A DNA stretch of 35,961 bases from Acidobacteriota bacterium (lineage in GTDB: Bacteria > Acidobacteriota > Thermoanaerobaculia > UBA5066 > Gp7-AA6). Positions 22,786-35,284 of the stretch are shown piece after piece. Where the stretch lies: positions 1 through 35,961 of the forward strand of contig JAIVJS010000086.1 in NCBI GenBank assembly GCA_020199905.1, read 5' to 3'. The translations under genes and the position numbers were made by a program. The number at the start of each line of letters is the position of its first letter. Position 1 is the stretch's first letter. The notes under the pieces were generated by a model. That model ran no database searches, was not told the DNA's origin, and was given only the letters and a program-made list of their open reading frames with translations.

Positions 22786-25410
22786 TTAAAACGTCCGCCC
22801 GATCGAGAAGTCGAAACCCCGCTTTTTGTCCTTCAGGCTCTCGATCGGGAAGCCGAACTGGTCAATCGGACTCTTGGGGCTCAGGTTGAACGAGTAGATG
22901 AACCGCAGCGGCGCCTGGAAGATCGGCAGGAAGATTCGAAGCTCGACGCCGACCGACGTGCGCACACCCGTCAAGCTGATGTTCTGACTCTCGTGGAATG
23001 AGTTGCCCACGTCCCCGAAAGCCAGCAGCTTGGCCGGGCCGATGCTGGCGAACACGTACTCTCCGTTCAGAACGAAGTACTTGTTTCCGCCGAGGATCCG
23101 CCCGTCCTCGTCCGTGAAGACCTGCTGGTTCCTGTCCAGGGGCAGCACGGAGCCCGCCCGGAACCCTCGCAGGCTCTGCTCGCCGCCGAGCTGGAACCGT
23201 TCGTAGATCGGAACGCCCTGCCCGCCATAGGGCCGCACGTACCCGGCCTCGCCGTTGAGCGCCAGGTAGGAGTGCCGGGGAACTTTCACGGGGATGTAGA
23301 TCGATCCTCCGATCAGGGGTTTCAAGAAGTCGACGCTGCCCCCGAGGTAGCTGCCGGCCACCTGGGTGGTCAGGTAGAACCGGTGTCCGGCATTCGGGTC
23401 GAACGGATCGTTGCGGCTGTCGAACCGGTAGCCGGGAGTGAACGAAGAGGTCTTCCCGACCACCTGCGTGAATTTGTCGGGGGGGATGGGTTGCCCGGGC
23501 GGCACGGCCGCGCCTCGCACGGGGAAGTTCGATTTGACGTCCTCGTACTGGTAGAGGACCGACCAGCTGTCGAACAGGCCGAGGCCCTTCCCGTAGAAGG
23601 CCGTCCCGCCGGTGCGCCGCTCGTCGATGTTCAGGTAGGTCACGTTCCGCTTGAAGAGGGACGTCCCGATCGTCTGATTCTTGTCCATGAACCAGGGAAC
23701 CGTGTAGGACAGGTCGTAGTAGTTCGAGATCCGGCCGAGCTGCGCCGAGGCGCCGAGGACTTCACCGCGCCCCAGGAAATTTCGAGTCTGGAACGAGAAC
23801 TGCCCGAAGAAGCCGTCGAGCGCGGAGTACCCTGCCCCGAACTGCACCTCGTTCTTGGAGGTTTCGGTGCCCTTCAGGGTGAGGTCCACCTTCTTGTCAT
23901 CCGGCCGGACCTTGAAATCCGGCTCCTCGCCCACCTTGAAATAGCCCAGCTGCTGAAGCTTCTGGAGGCTCTTCTTGACCGCCTCCATGTTCATGATGTC
24001 GCCCTCGTCCAGGGCGAACTCGCGCCGGATGACCTTGTCGCGCGTCGTGGTGTTGCCCTGCACCTCGAGCCGGCCGAGGTAGAACTTCTCCCCCTCGTAC
24101 AGACGGACGTCGACGTCGACCTTGTGCCCGCCGGCCTCGCGATAGGCGGGGTCCGCGAACCAGTAGATGTAACCGCGCGTCTTGTACTGGGACTCGATGC
24201 GCGAGAGGGCCTCGATCAGGTAGTCGCGATTCAGCACCGATCCGGGCGGCAGATCCGAGAACTCGCGAAGCATGCGTTCCTTCGGCACGACGAACGCCTC
24301 ATCGCCCTCTACAGGCTGGCCCGCCTGGTTGACCTTCACCAGCTGGATCTGGTTGGTGAAGAACTGATCGCCTTCGACGATTGGGATCGTGATCCTGACC
24401 CTCTTCTTCTGTTTCTTGGCGGGCGCCTGGGGGTTTTTCACGAAGACGTCCAGAACGGGGTCCTTGATGACGACGTCCTTGTATCCCTTCGCGTGGTACG
24501 CGCCCTTGAGGCTCTCGACGTCCGCTTCGTAATTTGCCTGACTGTAGGTCGTGCTCGTCTCCGACAGGAGGCGGAACCACGTGTTCACTTTCGTCTTCTT
24601 CATCGTGGCCCGGAGGCGGACCTGCGAAAAGACGCGGTTGCCCTCGAAGACGATGGAAGCGATCTTGACCTTGTCGCCCTCGTCGATCACGAAGACGACT
24701 TTCTTGTCCGTCTTTGAGACGTCGTCGATCCGGTACTCGACCGTCGCGCTGCGATATCCATTCTCGGCGTAAATGTCGGCGATCATCGAGCGCGACTTCG
24801 CGATGTCCCGGACGGAGAGCGGGACGCCCGCCTTGACCTCCGCCTTCCCCTCCTTCAGCTTGTCCTTGATCTGGGTGGTCGAAAGCTTCTTGTTGCCGAC
24901 GAACTCGACTTCCTTGATCGTGGGACGTTCCTCGATCGTGACGACCAGCGTCACGCCTTCCGCGCCCCGCTCCGCCTCGACGGAGACGTTTTCGAGCAGG
25001 CCGACGTCCCACAGCGCCTGGAAGTTGGAGCGGATCTTTTCGGGGTCGTAGGGATCTCCCGCTTTCACCCCGAGGTAGTGCGCGATCGTGTCCGGAGAGA
25101 CGGTCTGGAATCCGACGACCCGGATGCCGACGATCCGGTCCTTCGGCTCGAGGGGGACGGCCGGCACCGGAGCCGATCGGGCGGGGGGGACAGCCGGTGT
25201 ACCGGAGGCGGGCGTCCCGGAGGCCGGGGGTGTCGGTACGGTCCCGGGGGTGGAGGCCGCCGGACCCCGGGTCGGAGCCACCGGGGCGGAGGCTGACGGC
25301 CGGGCGGGAGGCGGAGAAGGGACCGGGGCGGGGGTCTGCGCCGCGGCGTACCCGCCCGCGATGATGCCCGCGAGGACGCCCGGAAGGATCCAGCGCGTCA
25401 GGACCCTCAA
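22786..25410 (-). CDS. bamA: Outer-membrane protein assembly factor BamA
   Basis: Central insertase of the BAM complex. The TTG at 25410 gives 874 residues: a signal peptide (LTRWILPGVLAGIIAGGYAAAQ), a Pro/Ala/Thr-rich linker of about 75 residues that is unusual for BamA, and five POTRA domains (for example GIRVVGFQTVSPDTIAHYL, EFVGNKKLSTTQIKDKL, VFEGNRVFSQVRL and EVQGNTTTRDKVIRREF). A 16-strand barrel follows with the FQLGGEQSLRGFRAGSV lid motif (RGF) and a C-terminal aromatic, GRTF. An upstream TTG at 25521 would add 37 unlikely residues. No good ribosome binding site favours either. POTRA 3 has an insert with KKQKKRVRITIPIVEGDQF. The gene follows clpC after a 332-base gap. Confidence 0.94.
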   Translation of the reverse strand: MRVLTRWILPGVLAGIIAGGYAAAQTPAPVPSPPPARPSASAPVAPTRGPAASTPGTVPTPPASGTPASGTPAVPPARSAPVPAVPLEPKDRIVGIRVVGFQTVSPDTIAHYLGVKAGDPYDPEKIRSNFQALWDVGLLENVSVEAERGAEGVTLVVTIEERPTIKEVEFVGNKKLSTTQIKDKLKEGKAEVKAGVPLSVRDIAKSRSMIADIYAENGYRSATVEYRIDDVSKTDKKVVFVIDEGDKVKIASIVFEGNRVFSQVRLRATMKKTKVNTWFRLLSETSTTYSQANYEADVESLKGAYHAKGYKDVVIKDPVLDVFVKNPQAPAKKQKKRVRITIPIVEGDQFFTNQIQLVKVNQAGQPVEGDEAFVVPKERMLREFSDLPPGSVLNRDYLIEALSRIESQYKTRGYIYWFADPAYREAGGHKVDVDVRLYEGEKFYLGRLEVQGNTTTRDKVIRREFALDEGDIMNMEAVKKSLQKLQQLGYFKVGEEPDFKVRPDDKKVDLTLKGTETSKNEVQFGAGYSALDGFFGQFSFQTRNFLGRGEVLGASAQLGRISNYYDLSYTVPWFMDKNQTIGTSLFKRNVTYLNIDERRTGGTAFYGKGLGLFDSWSVLYQYEDVKSNFPVRGAAVPPGQPIPPDKFTQVVGKTSSFTPGYRFDSRNDPFDPNAGHRFYLTTQVAGSYLGGSVDFLKPLIGGSIYIPVKVPRHSYLALNGEAGYVRPYGGQGVPIYERFQLGGEQSLRGFRAGSVLPLDRNQQVFTDEDGRILGGNKYFVLNGEYVFASIGPAKLLAFGDVGNSFHESQNISLTGVRTSVGVELRIFLPIFQAPLRFIYSFNLSPKSPIDQFGFPIESLKDKKRGFDFSIGRTF

Positions 25411-25742
25411 ATCGGGGACACTCCGCGGCAGAGGAGATCCGGACCACCTGGCACCCGGCCCTGCCACGCGCTGTCGGCCCCCGGAGCGAGACTCCACGCA
25501 CACATCGAGATGTTTGTCCAAACGAGGGGGGAGCTTACCTTCTTCCGACTTTTCCGGAAACCAACGCCGCCTCGTTCGCTGCGCGACCTGCGCTCGCCGG
25601 GCGGCGACCGCGCCGGCTCACCGCGATGAGAACACGGAACGCCTCGCGACGTGATTCAAAGCGAGAATGGACTGGAGTTTCTACCGGCGGGCTTGCGAAA
25701 TGGGCGGGGCGGGCGCGCGCGGGCGCCGGAGGATCATACCGG
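25411..25742. other. clpC-bamA intergenic region without a visible gene
   Basis: No coding frame with family resemblance on either strand. Right after the clpC stop there is a GC-rich inverted repeat without a T-run and a TATGAT on the minus strand with no matching -35. The bamA promoter probably lies here, but I cannot place it. No heptamer array is seen. Confidence 0.4.
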
Positions 25743-28172
<2,430 letters not shown>

Positions 28173-28199
28173 CGGAGCCCCTTGGAAACGAAGTACGAC

Positions 28200-28904
28200 T
28201 CAGTTCAGCGACCCTCGACCTGAGTAACCCGGTGCGGGAGAGATCCCTTCCCGCGACATCAAGTAGATTTTATCACAGCGATTTGCGAGGTCCGGGTTGT
28301 GCGTGACGAGAATGGTCGTCATCCCGCGTTCCCGATGAAGCTCCTCGAGCAGCGCGAATACCCCGGCGGCCGATTCGGCGTCGAGATTGCCCGTCGGCTC
28401 GTCCGCCAGCAGGAGCCCGGGGCCTCGCGCGAGAGCCCGGGCGATGGCGACCCGCTGCTGCTCGCCGCCCGAGAGCGCGCGCGGCCGGTGATGTCCCCGA
28501 TCGCCGAGGCCCACGCGGTCGAGCAGCCCGGCCGCGCCGCGGGCGGCCTCCCCCGCTCCCATCCCGGCGATTCGCAGGGGAAACGCCACGTTCTCCGCCG
28601 CCGTGAATTCCGGCAGCAGATGGTGGAACTGAAAGACGAAGCCTATCCGCTCGTTGCGGAATCGCGCTCGCTCGCGCGGGCCGAGGTCCTCGAAGCTGTG
28701 TCCGAAGATCTCGACGCGCCCCGAGTCGGGCCGGTCGATTCCCCCGAGCAGATGCAGCAGTGTGGACTTGCCGACGCCCGACGGTCCCATGACGGCCGCG
28801 AACTCCGAAGCCGCCACGTCGAGCGAGAGGTTCGTGAAGACGGTGACGGGAGCCCCTTCGCCCTCGTACACCTTCGAAAGGCTCTCGGCGTGAATGGCGA
28901 GCAT
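28200..28904 (-). CDS. lolD: Lipoprotein-releasing ABC transporter ATPase LolD
   Basis: ATPase that drives release of lipoproteins from the inner membrane to LolA. Walker A is GPSGVGKS (40-47), the Q-loop region reads [18 protein letters not shown] (typical of LolD/MacB), the signature is LSGGEQQ (144-150), Walker B is LLLADE (164-169), and the H-loop His lies in [10 protein letters not shown]. The length is 234. It sits 65 bases after lolC and is co-directional, which supports LolD over other MacB-type ATPases. The C-terminal tail ([15 protein letters not shown]) is not conserved. Confidence 0.9.
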   Translation of the reverse strand: MLAIHAESLSKVYEGEGAPVTVFTNLSLDVAASEFAAVMGPSGVGKSTLLHLLGGIDRPDSGRVEIFGHSFEDLGPRERARFRNERIGFVFQFHHLLPEFTAAENVAFPLRIAGMGAGEAARGAAGLLDRVGLGDRGHHRPRALSGGEQQRVAIARALARGPGLLLADEPTGNLDAESAAGVFALLEELHRERGMTTILVTHNPDLANRCDKIYLMSREGISPAPGYSGRGSLN

Positions 28905-28969
28905 GGGGAGGCCTCAGAGGACGCGGCCGGAGCCGCCGACCGCGGGCTTGGCCGTGCGCGGGAGACGTC

Positions 28970-30157
28970 TCATCGCGACAGCCTCACGGCTTCCCCGGGC
29001 GCCAGACGCGCCGCCGCGCGGGCGGGGAGGAGCGCGGCGAGGATGGCGGTGGCGAAGGCGAAGACGGCGACGGTCACGACCTCGAGCGGGTGCACCGCGA
29101 AGGGCACGTGCGAGAGGAGGTACACGTCTCCCGGAAGAGGCACGAGGCGGAACCGGTCGAGAATCACGGAAGCGCCGACGCCGACGAGCACGCCGCCGAG
29201 GGTGCCCGCCGCGCCGATCGCGGCGCCGAGGGTCAGATAGATCCGCGCGAGAGAGGAAGGAGCGGCGCCGAGCGAGGTCAGGACTCCCAGGTCGCGCTTC
29301 TTCTCGACGACGAGGAGTGCGATGTTGGAAACGATGTTCAGCGCCGCGACGACGATCACCAGCGCTACGGTCGCGAAGATGACGACCTTTTCCAGCCGCA
29401 GCGCGAAGGCGAGCGGGGCGTTCAAGTCCCGCCACGTCTGAACGCGGTAGCCGGCGGGCAGCGCCGCGCGCACGCTCGCGGCGACGCGATCCGCCGCGGA
29501 CGCGTCGTTTAACCGCGCCTCCCACGCCCGGGCGCCGGACGCGATGCCCGAGAGGAGCCGCGCGGTGGCTTCGGGCAGCTCGACGTCCGCGGGCTTCTCG
29601 ACGAGGCTGCCGCGGCGGATGTCGCGGACGCGGACGGCCACGGCAATGGGGACGGGCCCGATCGGCGAGAGCCGGGTGCGTGAGGAGAGAAGCCGGAGGA
29701 TGCTGCCGCGCTCCGAGCCTGTGCGTCCAGCGACGGCGGCCGCCAGCCGCGCCGGCGGATAAGGGTCCCCGCCCTCGGCGCCGGTAAGCGAGCCGGCGGC
29801 CGCGTTCTTGAACCGCACCGGCAACGTGGTCCGCGAGGCGGAGTCCGAAAGCCAGCCCCGCCCCTCGATCGAGGGCTGCGTCGAGACGACCCCCGGCACC
29901 GACGCGAGGACGCGGCTGACGAGATCGGCGTCGCGCAGCCGGTCGCCGCGCTCCGGCGAAACGACGAGGTGAGGGCTCCGATCGGACATCTGCGTCCGAA
30001 TGCGGTCCTGAAACCCCGACAGAAGCGACAGCGAGAGAACCAGGGCCGCGACCCCGACCCCGAGCCCGACGATGGAGATCGTCGAGATCAGCGCGACATG
30101 GGCGCTGCGCCGCGACGTGGCCAGATACCGAAGGGCGATGAACGACTCGTATTTCAT
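28970..30157 (-). CDS. lolC: Lipoprotein-releasing ABC transporter permease LolC/LolE
   Basis: A 395-residue MacB-fold permease. YESFIALRYLATSRR and the first membrane helix (about 22-46, ALISTISIVGLGVGVAALVLSL) with the FQDRIRTQM continuation are LolC/E signatures. A large periplasmic domain (about 50-260) precedes three further helices, the first reading VIFATVALVIVVAALNIVSNIALLVVEKKRDLGVLTSLGA, whose EKKRDLGVLTSLGA coupling helix contacts LolD. Only one permease gene is present, so it probably works as a homodimer (LolF-like systems) or has a partner elsewhere. The ATG is at 30157. Confidence 0.92.
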   Translation of the reverse strand: MKYESFIALRYLATSRRSAHVALISTISIVGLGVGVAALVLSLSLLSGFQDRIRTQMSDRSPHLVVSPERGDRLRDADLVSRVLASVPGVVSTQPSIEGRGWLSDSASRTTLPVRFKNAAAGSLTGAEGGDPYPPARLAAAVAGRTGSERGSILRLLSSRTRLSPIGPVPIAVAVRVRDIRRGSLVEKPADVELPEATARLLSGIASGARAWEARLNDASAADRVAASVRAALPAGYRVQTWRDLNAPLAFALRLEKVVIFATVALVIVVAALNIVSNIALLVVEKKRDLGVLTSLGAAPSSLARIYLTLGAAIGAAGTLGGVLVGVGASVILDRFRLVPLPGDVYLLSHVPFAVHPLEVVTVAVFAFATAILAALLPARAAARLAPGEAVRLSR

Positions 30158-30192
30158 GCGGATCGCGCCCCGACCCGGCGGATTCGTTCCTT

Positions 30193-30276
30193 CGATTCCC
30201 GATTCCCGATTCCCGATTCCCGGCCCCGGTCGGCTTTCCCCGGTCGTTTCCCGTTTCCCGTTTCCCGTTTCCCGCC
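30193..30276. repeat. Twelve-unit heptanucleotide array between lysS and lolC
   Basis: Twelve contiguous 7-base units fill most of the 124-base gap. Four units read CGATTCC, a degenerate middle follows (units of CGGCCCC and TTTCCCC type), and the end has TCCCGTT three times plus a variant. The 7-base phase is unbroken even where the unit sequence changes. This is the longest and clearest member of the family. Confidence 0.8.
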
Positions 30277-30281
30277 TCTCC

Positions 30282-31823
<1,542 letters not shown>

Positions 31824-31830
31824 CGCGGGG

Positions 31831-31836
31831 AGTATA
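31831..31836 (-). promoter_or_regulatory. Possible -10 element for lysS (leaderless start)
   Basis: TATACT on the minus strand ends 7 bases before the lysS ATG, placing the expected transcription start at or next to the A of the ATG. No -35 match is seen. Confidence 0.35.
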
Positions 31837-31892
31837 CGGTCGCGAGCCGGACGAGCCGGGGGGGGTCGCTCCTCCCGGCCGGCCCTCTTCCG

Positions 31893-32441
31893 TCAGCGTC
31901 TCTTCTGAACGATGATCTCGACCCGGCGGTTTTTCTGGCGGCCTTCGGGGTCGTCAGTCCCGTCAGGCTTCTGGTTCGGAGCCACCGGCTTCTTCGCGCC
32001 GAACCCCGACGTGGAAATCCGCGCCTGTCCGAGGAGCGCCGTCTCGATGAGCCACTTCCGGACTGATTCCGCCCGGCGTTCCGAGAGGGTCTGGTTGTAG
32101 GAGGCGCTCCCTTTGCCATCGGTATGCCCTTCCACCCGAACGCTGCCCTTTTCGCCGCTTTTCTCCCGGATCACGGCGGCGGCCTCCTTGAGCGTTTCCG
32201 CTGCGGCAAGACGGACGTCCGCCTTGTCGAATTCGAAGAGAACGTCGGCCGCGAGATCGATGACGACCTCCGTCCCGCTCTCCCGCACCCGGAGGTCCTC
32301 GACTTTCCCGCCCGTATCCTCCACCCGGAAGACCAGGTCGAGGACCTTGCCCTGCGGGGCTTGTTGCTCCGCAAGCACCGGGGCCAGCGAGAGAAGGCCC
32401 AGGAGAAGCGCCGGCCCGGCGTATCTCCCGCCGCAGGTCAA
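31893..32441 (-). CDS. OmpA-family peptidoglycan-binding protein
   Basis: Exported OmpA-C-domain protein, 182 residues from the TTG at 32441. A signal peptide (GPALLLGLLSLAPVLAEQ) precedes a short beta region (VLDLVFRVEDTGGKVEDLRVRE), then the OmpA-like domain from about residue 60: LFEFDKADVRLAAAETL, VRVEGHTDGKGSASYNQTLSERRAESV and the C-terminal RQKNRRVEIIV, which includes the Arg used to hold diaminopimelate. I prefer TTG 32441 because AGAGG lies 5 bases upstream. An ATG at 32477 overlaps the upstream gene by 23 bases and has no ribosome binding site. Paired with the CxC protein upstream. Confidence 0.87.
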   Translation of the reverse strand: MTCGGRYAGPALLLGLLSLAPVLAEQQAPQGKVLDLVFRVEDTGGKVEDLRVRESGTEVVIDLAADVLFEFDKADVRLAAAETLKEAAAVIREKSGEKGSVRVEGHTDGKGSASYNQTLSERRAESVRKWLIETALLGQARISTSGFGAKKPVAPNQKPDGTDDPEGRQKNRRVEIIVQKRR

Positions 32442-32454
32442 GCGGCCTCTGATC

Positions 32455-32949
32455 TCATTTGGAGATCGGCACGTCATCGAGCGGCTGGAAGTGAGGAATC
32501 AGGATCCCGACCTTGTCCACGCTCTCCGGAGGCGCCGGAAATTTCGCCCACAGGTTGACGCGCGATTTCTTCGGCACGTCCTTCAAGCCGTTCGAGCAGA
32601 CACAGTTCTTCTCCGAATCGCGGACCACGAAATATTTCTTCTTACCCGCGGGGTCGATGAGTGTGATCCCTCCCACGGTCGCGTGATCTTTCACGTGATT
32701 GTCGGCGGAAGCGAAGTTGTAGCCCATCGTGACAGGCTGATCCCCGTCGTTGACGAGGACGAACTTCAGCGAGACGGTTCCTCCGCTCGTGCGCTTCAAC
32801 TCGGTCACCTCCACGCGCGTCCCGGGCTTCTCCCCGTCCGCGCTCGCCGCCGGCCCCGCCGGGGGTCTCGCGAGAGCCGCCCGGGTCATAAAGAGCGACG
32901 CGAGGAGGGCCAGGGACCCGGCCCGGGGCATTCGCAAACGGGCGCGCAT
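32455..32949 (-). CDS. Secreted protein with CxC motif, paired with OmpA-domain gene
   Basis: A 164-residue exported protein with no firm family. The ATG has AAGGAG 6 bases upstream and a signal peptide (MRARLRMPRAGSLALLASLF...). The mature part looks like an Ig-like beta sandwich: TVSLKFVLVNDGDQPVTMGYNF, ITLIDPAGKKKYFVVRD, then C116-V-C118 followed by S-N-G, then VNLWAKFPAPPESVDKVGILIPHFQPLDDVPI. From memory, secreted actinobacterial proteins next to OmpA-domain genes share this order (product strand, CxCS, FPAPP, ending in DVPI). If so, it is a conserved two-gene module. The function is unknown; the CxC pair could be a disulfide or a metal site. Confidence 0.65.
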   Translation of the reverse strand: MRARLRMPRAGSLALLASLFMTRAALARPPAGPAASADGEKPGTRVEVTELKRTSGGTVSLKFVLVNDGDQPVTMGYNFASADNHVKDHATVGGITLIDPAGKKKYFVVRDSEKNCVCSNGLKDVPKKSRVNLWAKFPAPPESVDKVGILIPHFQPLDDVPISK

Positions 32950-33057
32950 GCGGGCTCCTTTTCCGGCAACACCGGCGTGACGCCGCGAAGTGCGGCCCCG
33001 CCGGCCGGCGGAGGAATTCTACAACCCGACGGGGAAAATCCGGCGCCCCGCCGGTAG

Positions 33058-34593
33058 TCAGCGGGACTCTTCCGAAGGTTCGTTTTCGGACGCGCCGGCA
33101 TCCCCCGCGACTTCCGCGGCGTCCAGGGAGAGCCACAGGTCCGAGGTCGACCGGAGCAGGCGAAACCGGGTGCGGCTCCAGGAGCGGGCTTCCGTTCCGC
33201 GCGGAAGAGACTCCACGAGCTCGGAGAGGGCGAGATCGATCTGCGGCGACCGGGCGATGGTCGCCCGCGCGGCCTTCATGAGCTCGGCGGCGGGCGGTCC
33301 CGCCTCGGAGGAGCCCAAAGCCGCCGCTTCCGTCTCCGCCTTGAACCGCAGGGCGGTCGCGCACAGCAGCGTCCGGTCGGAGGCCGAAGCCGGCGCCCCC
33401 TGCGTGACGGCACGCCGCGCCGCGGCGAGCTCCCAGGACTCGAGATTCAGATGAGCGAGGCCGGCGACGTTCGTGCGAAGCGGGCCGACACCGTCGTCGT
33501 AGAGCTCGACGGCTGCCAGCACCCGGTCGAGGCAGGGCCGCCAGAAATTCTCGTCGGACCCTTCCGGCTCGATCTCCTCGACGAGCTCCAGCGCCTGGTC
33601 GATGTCCTCGGCGGCGAGGCCGGAGATGTCGAACTTGGTCAGCACGTCGCCGATCGCGTTCTTCAGTTCCATGACGTGCTGCGCCCGGACGTTGTGGTCC
33701 ATCGCCTGACGGTCGAACTTGATGCGCGAATCGCGGAAGCGCTGGAACTCCTCGGGCGGCGCGGTCTCGCCGCCCCCGCGCGTGAGCTCGCGCTCGAGGT
33801 TCGTGATCCGGCCCGTCGCCTCGTCCAGCCGCCGCTCCTCGCGCTCGTACAGCCGGTGAAAGACGGAGCGCGACGTCAGATTGCACCAGGCGACGGCGGT
33901 CAGGATCTCGGCGTTGGAGAGGCCGTTCGCGACGCGCCGCTTCATCGTGCGGACGTTCTCGAGCAGCCGCTGGTTCAGCAGCTCCTCGAACTCGCGGGCG
34001 CTGGCCACGTCCGTCGCGAGCTCGTCGAAGGCGCGCACGATCGCCGGCGTCATCGCGCTGTCCATCCGCGGCCAGATCGACGAAGAGGTGAGCGACTCGA
34101 AGAACTTCCGGATCTGGGAGCGCGGGCGCGTCGCGGATGCTTCGGGATCAGCCTGGCCGGTCGCCGCCAAGGTCGCCAGGAAGTCGACTTTGTCGATCAC
34201 GTCCTCGTCGATGTCGGGCTGGGAAAAATAGAACCGCAGGAGGTAGAAGGCGATCTTTTCGTCCTGGGGTCGCACCCTCTCGAAGAAACGCCGCATGAAG
34301 GAGGGAGAGATCTTGCGGTCCACCTCGCGCAGCTGCCGCGCGACGCCGTCCAGCCGCGAATTGAGGTCTTTGAGCAGGGGGTCGACCGTCTCCGGTGAGC
34401 CCGTGTTGATCCGCGACGCGATCGTCTTCACGTTCTCGTAGAGCGCGGTGAAATCGACCGTGTATCCGGCGTCCGCCGAAAAGAACGTCTTGTACACGCC
34501 CCGGACGAACTGGTGAAACGTCCAGAGCGCCTTGAACCGCTCGGTCAGGCGGATGTAGTCTTCGTGGAGAAGCTGTATTTTCTCTACGGACAT
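33058..34593 (-). CDS. Hypothetical mostly helical cytoplasmic protein
   Basis: A 511-residue protein that I do not recognise. There is no signal peptide or membrane segment. The sequence is predicted to be almost all helix, with charged amphipathic stretches such as VDPLLKDLNSRLDGVARQL and a likely coiled coil near residues 250-275 (HRLYEREERRLDEATGRITNLEREL). A C-terminal acidic tail (ASENEPSEESR) follows two TPR-like or helical-repeat segments around residues 330-470. The Phe/Tyr-rich start (FKALWTFHQFVRGVYKTFF) may be a docking helix. It is divergent from hpt across 98 bases and heads the long minus-strand run, but lies 108 bases before the CxC gene. It could be a lineage-specific scaffold; no catalytic motif is visible. 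Confidence 0.6.
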   Translation of the reverse strand: MSVEKIQLLHEDYIRLTERFKALWTFHQFVRGVYKTFFSADAGYTVDFTALYENVKTIASRINTGSPETVDPLLKDLNSRLDGVARQLREVDRKISPSFMRRFFERVRPQDEKIAFYLLRFYFSQPDIDEDVIDKVDFLATLAATGQADPEASATRPRSQIRKFFESLTSSSIWPRMDSAMTPAIVRAFDELATDVASAREFEELLNQRLLENVRTMKRRVANGLSNAEILTAVAWCNLTSRSVFHRLYEREERRLDEATGRITNLERELTRGGGETAPPEEFQRFRDSRIKFDRQAMDHNVRAQHVMELKNAIGDVLTKFDISGLAAEDIDQALELVEEIEPEGSDENFWRPCLDRVLAAVELYDDGVGPLRTNVAGLAHLNLESWELAAARRAVTQGAPASASDRTLLCATALRFKAETEAAALGSSEAGPPAAELMKAARATIARSPQIDLALSELVESLPRGTEARSWSRTRFRLLRSTSDLWLSLDAAEVAGDAGASENEPSEESR

Positions 34594-34691
34594 CGTTTTT
34601 TCTGGATGGGTGAGGTCAGGACCATTCTAGCTCCGATCGCCGCTTTCGCCCGCCAACGCGCCCCGAAGGCGCAAATTCCGGGGTTTTTCCC

Positions 34692-35282
34692 GTGAAACTG
34701 GGCCAGACGCTCATCGATGCCGCGACCCTGGACGCCGGAGTCGCCCGCATCGCGGCGGAGATCGACCGCGACCAGGCCGGACGCCCGGCGCTGCTCGTCG
34801 GCATCCTCAAGGGCTCGATTTTCTTCCTGTGCGATCTCGCCAAGAAGCTCGAGACGACGCCCGTCTCGCTCGACTTCCTGCAGGTTTCTTCCTACGGCTC
34901 GGGAACGAAGTCCTCCGGAAACGTGCGTCTCCAGCGCGACCTCTCGACGGACGTCGCGGGCCGGGACGTCATCATCGTGGAAGACATCGTCGACACGGGC
35001 AGGACGCTCACCAAGATCATCGAACTCCTGGGCACGCGGCATCCCAAGTCGGTCAAGATCTGCGCGCTGCTCAAGAAGAAGATCGCCGGCAACGAGGGGA
35101 TCCCCGTCGATTACCTCGGCTTCACGATCGACGACCACTTCGTCGTCGGGTACGGGCTCGACTATGCCGAGATGTACCGGAACCTTCCCTTCATCGGAAT
35201 TCTCGAGCCGGAGCCGGAAGCCGGGAACGAGGGCCGGGAAGCGGCAAACGCGAAACGGGAAACGGCGGAGAGCCGGAGATGA
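34692..35282 (+). CDS. hpt: Hypoxanthine phosphoribosyltransferase
   Basis: Purine salvage: hypoxanthine or guanine plus PRPP to IMP or GMP. The core (1-171) is typical of bacterial Hpt: LLVGILKGSIFFLCDLAKKL, DFLQVSSYGSGTKSSG, the PRPP motif VIIVEDIVDTGRT (93-105), and VDYLGFTIDDHFVVGYGLDYAEMYRNLPFIGIL. After that come 25 extra residues rich in Glu, Ala and Arg that other Hpt proteins lack. They are encoded by the heptamer array at 35205-35274. GTG 34692 has only a weak GGGG upstream. The stop overlaps the possible ridA start as ATGA. Together with mtnP and the kinase, purine salvage recurs in this window. Confidence 0.94.
   Translation: MKLGQTLIDAATLDAGVARIAAEIDRDQAGRPALLVGILKGSIFFLCDLAKKLETTPVSLDFLQVSSYGSGTKSSGNVRLQRDLSTDVAGRDVIIVEDIVDTGRTLTKIIELLGTRHPKSVKICALLKKKIAGNEGIPVDYLGFTIDDHFVVGYGLDYAEMYRNLPFIGILEPEPEAGNEGREAANAKRETAESRR
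35205..35274. repeat. Ten-unit heptanucleotide array inside the 3' end of hpt
   Basis: Ten contiguous 7-base units of the types AGCCGGA, GCCGGGA and AACGGGA run in constant phase to within a few bases of the hpt stop. They encode the non-conserved C-terminal tail, which therefore shows a 7-residue period (Glu recurring every seventh position). They end just before the ridA ribosome binding site. Confidence 0.7.
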
Positions 35283-35284
35283 CC

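Noticed and set aside
25700..25742. GC-rich inverted repeat after the clpC stop as an intrinsic terminator
   Set aside because: No T-run follows on the minus strand, and alternating GC DNA forms such repeats by chance.
30193..30276. CRISPR-like repeat
   Set aside because: Units are only 7 bases and directly abutting, without spacers; no cas genes are present.
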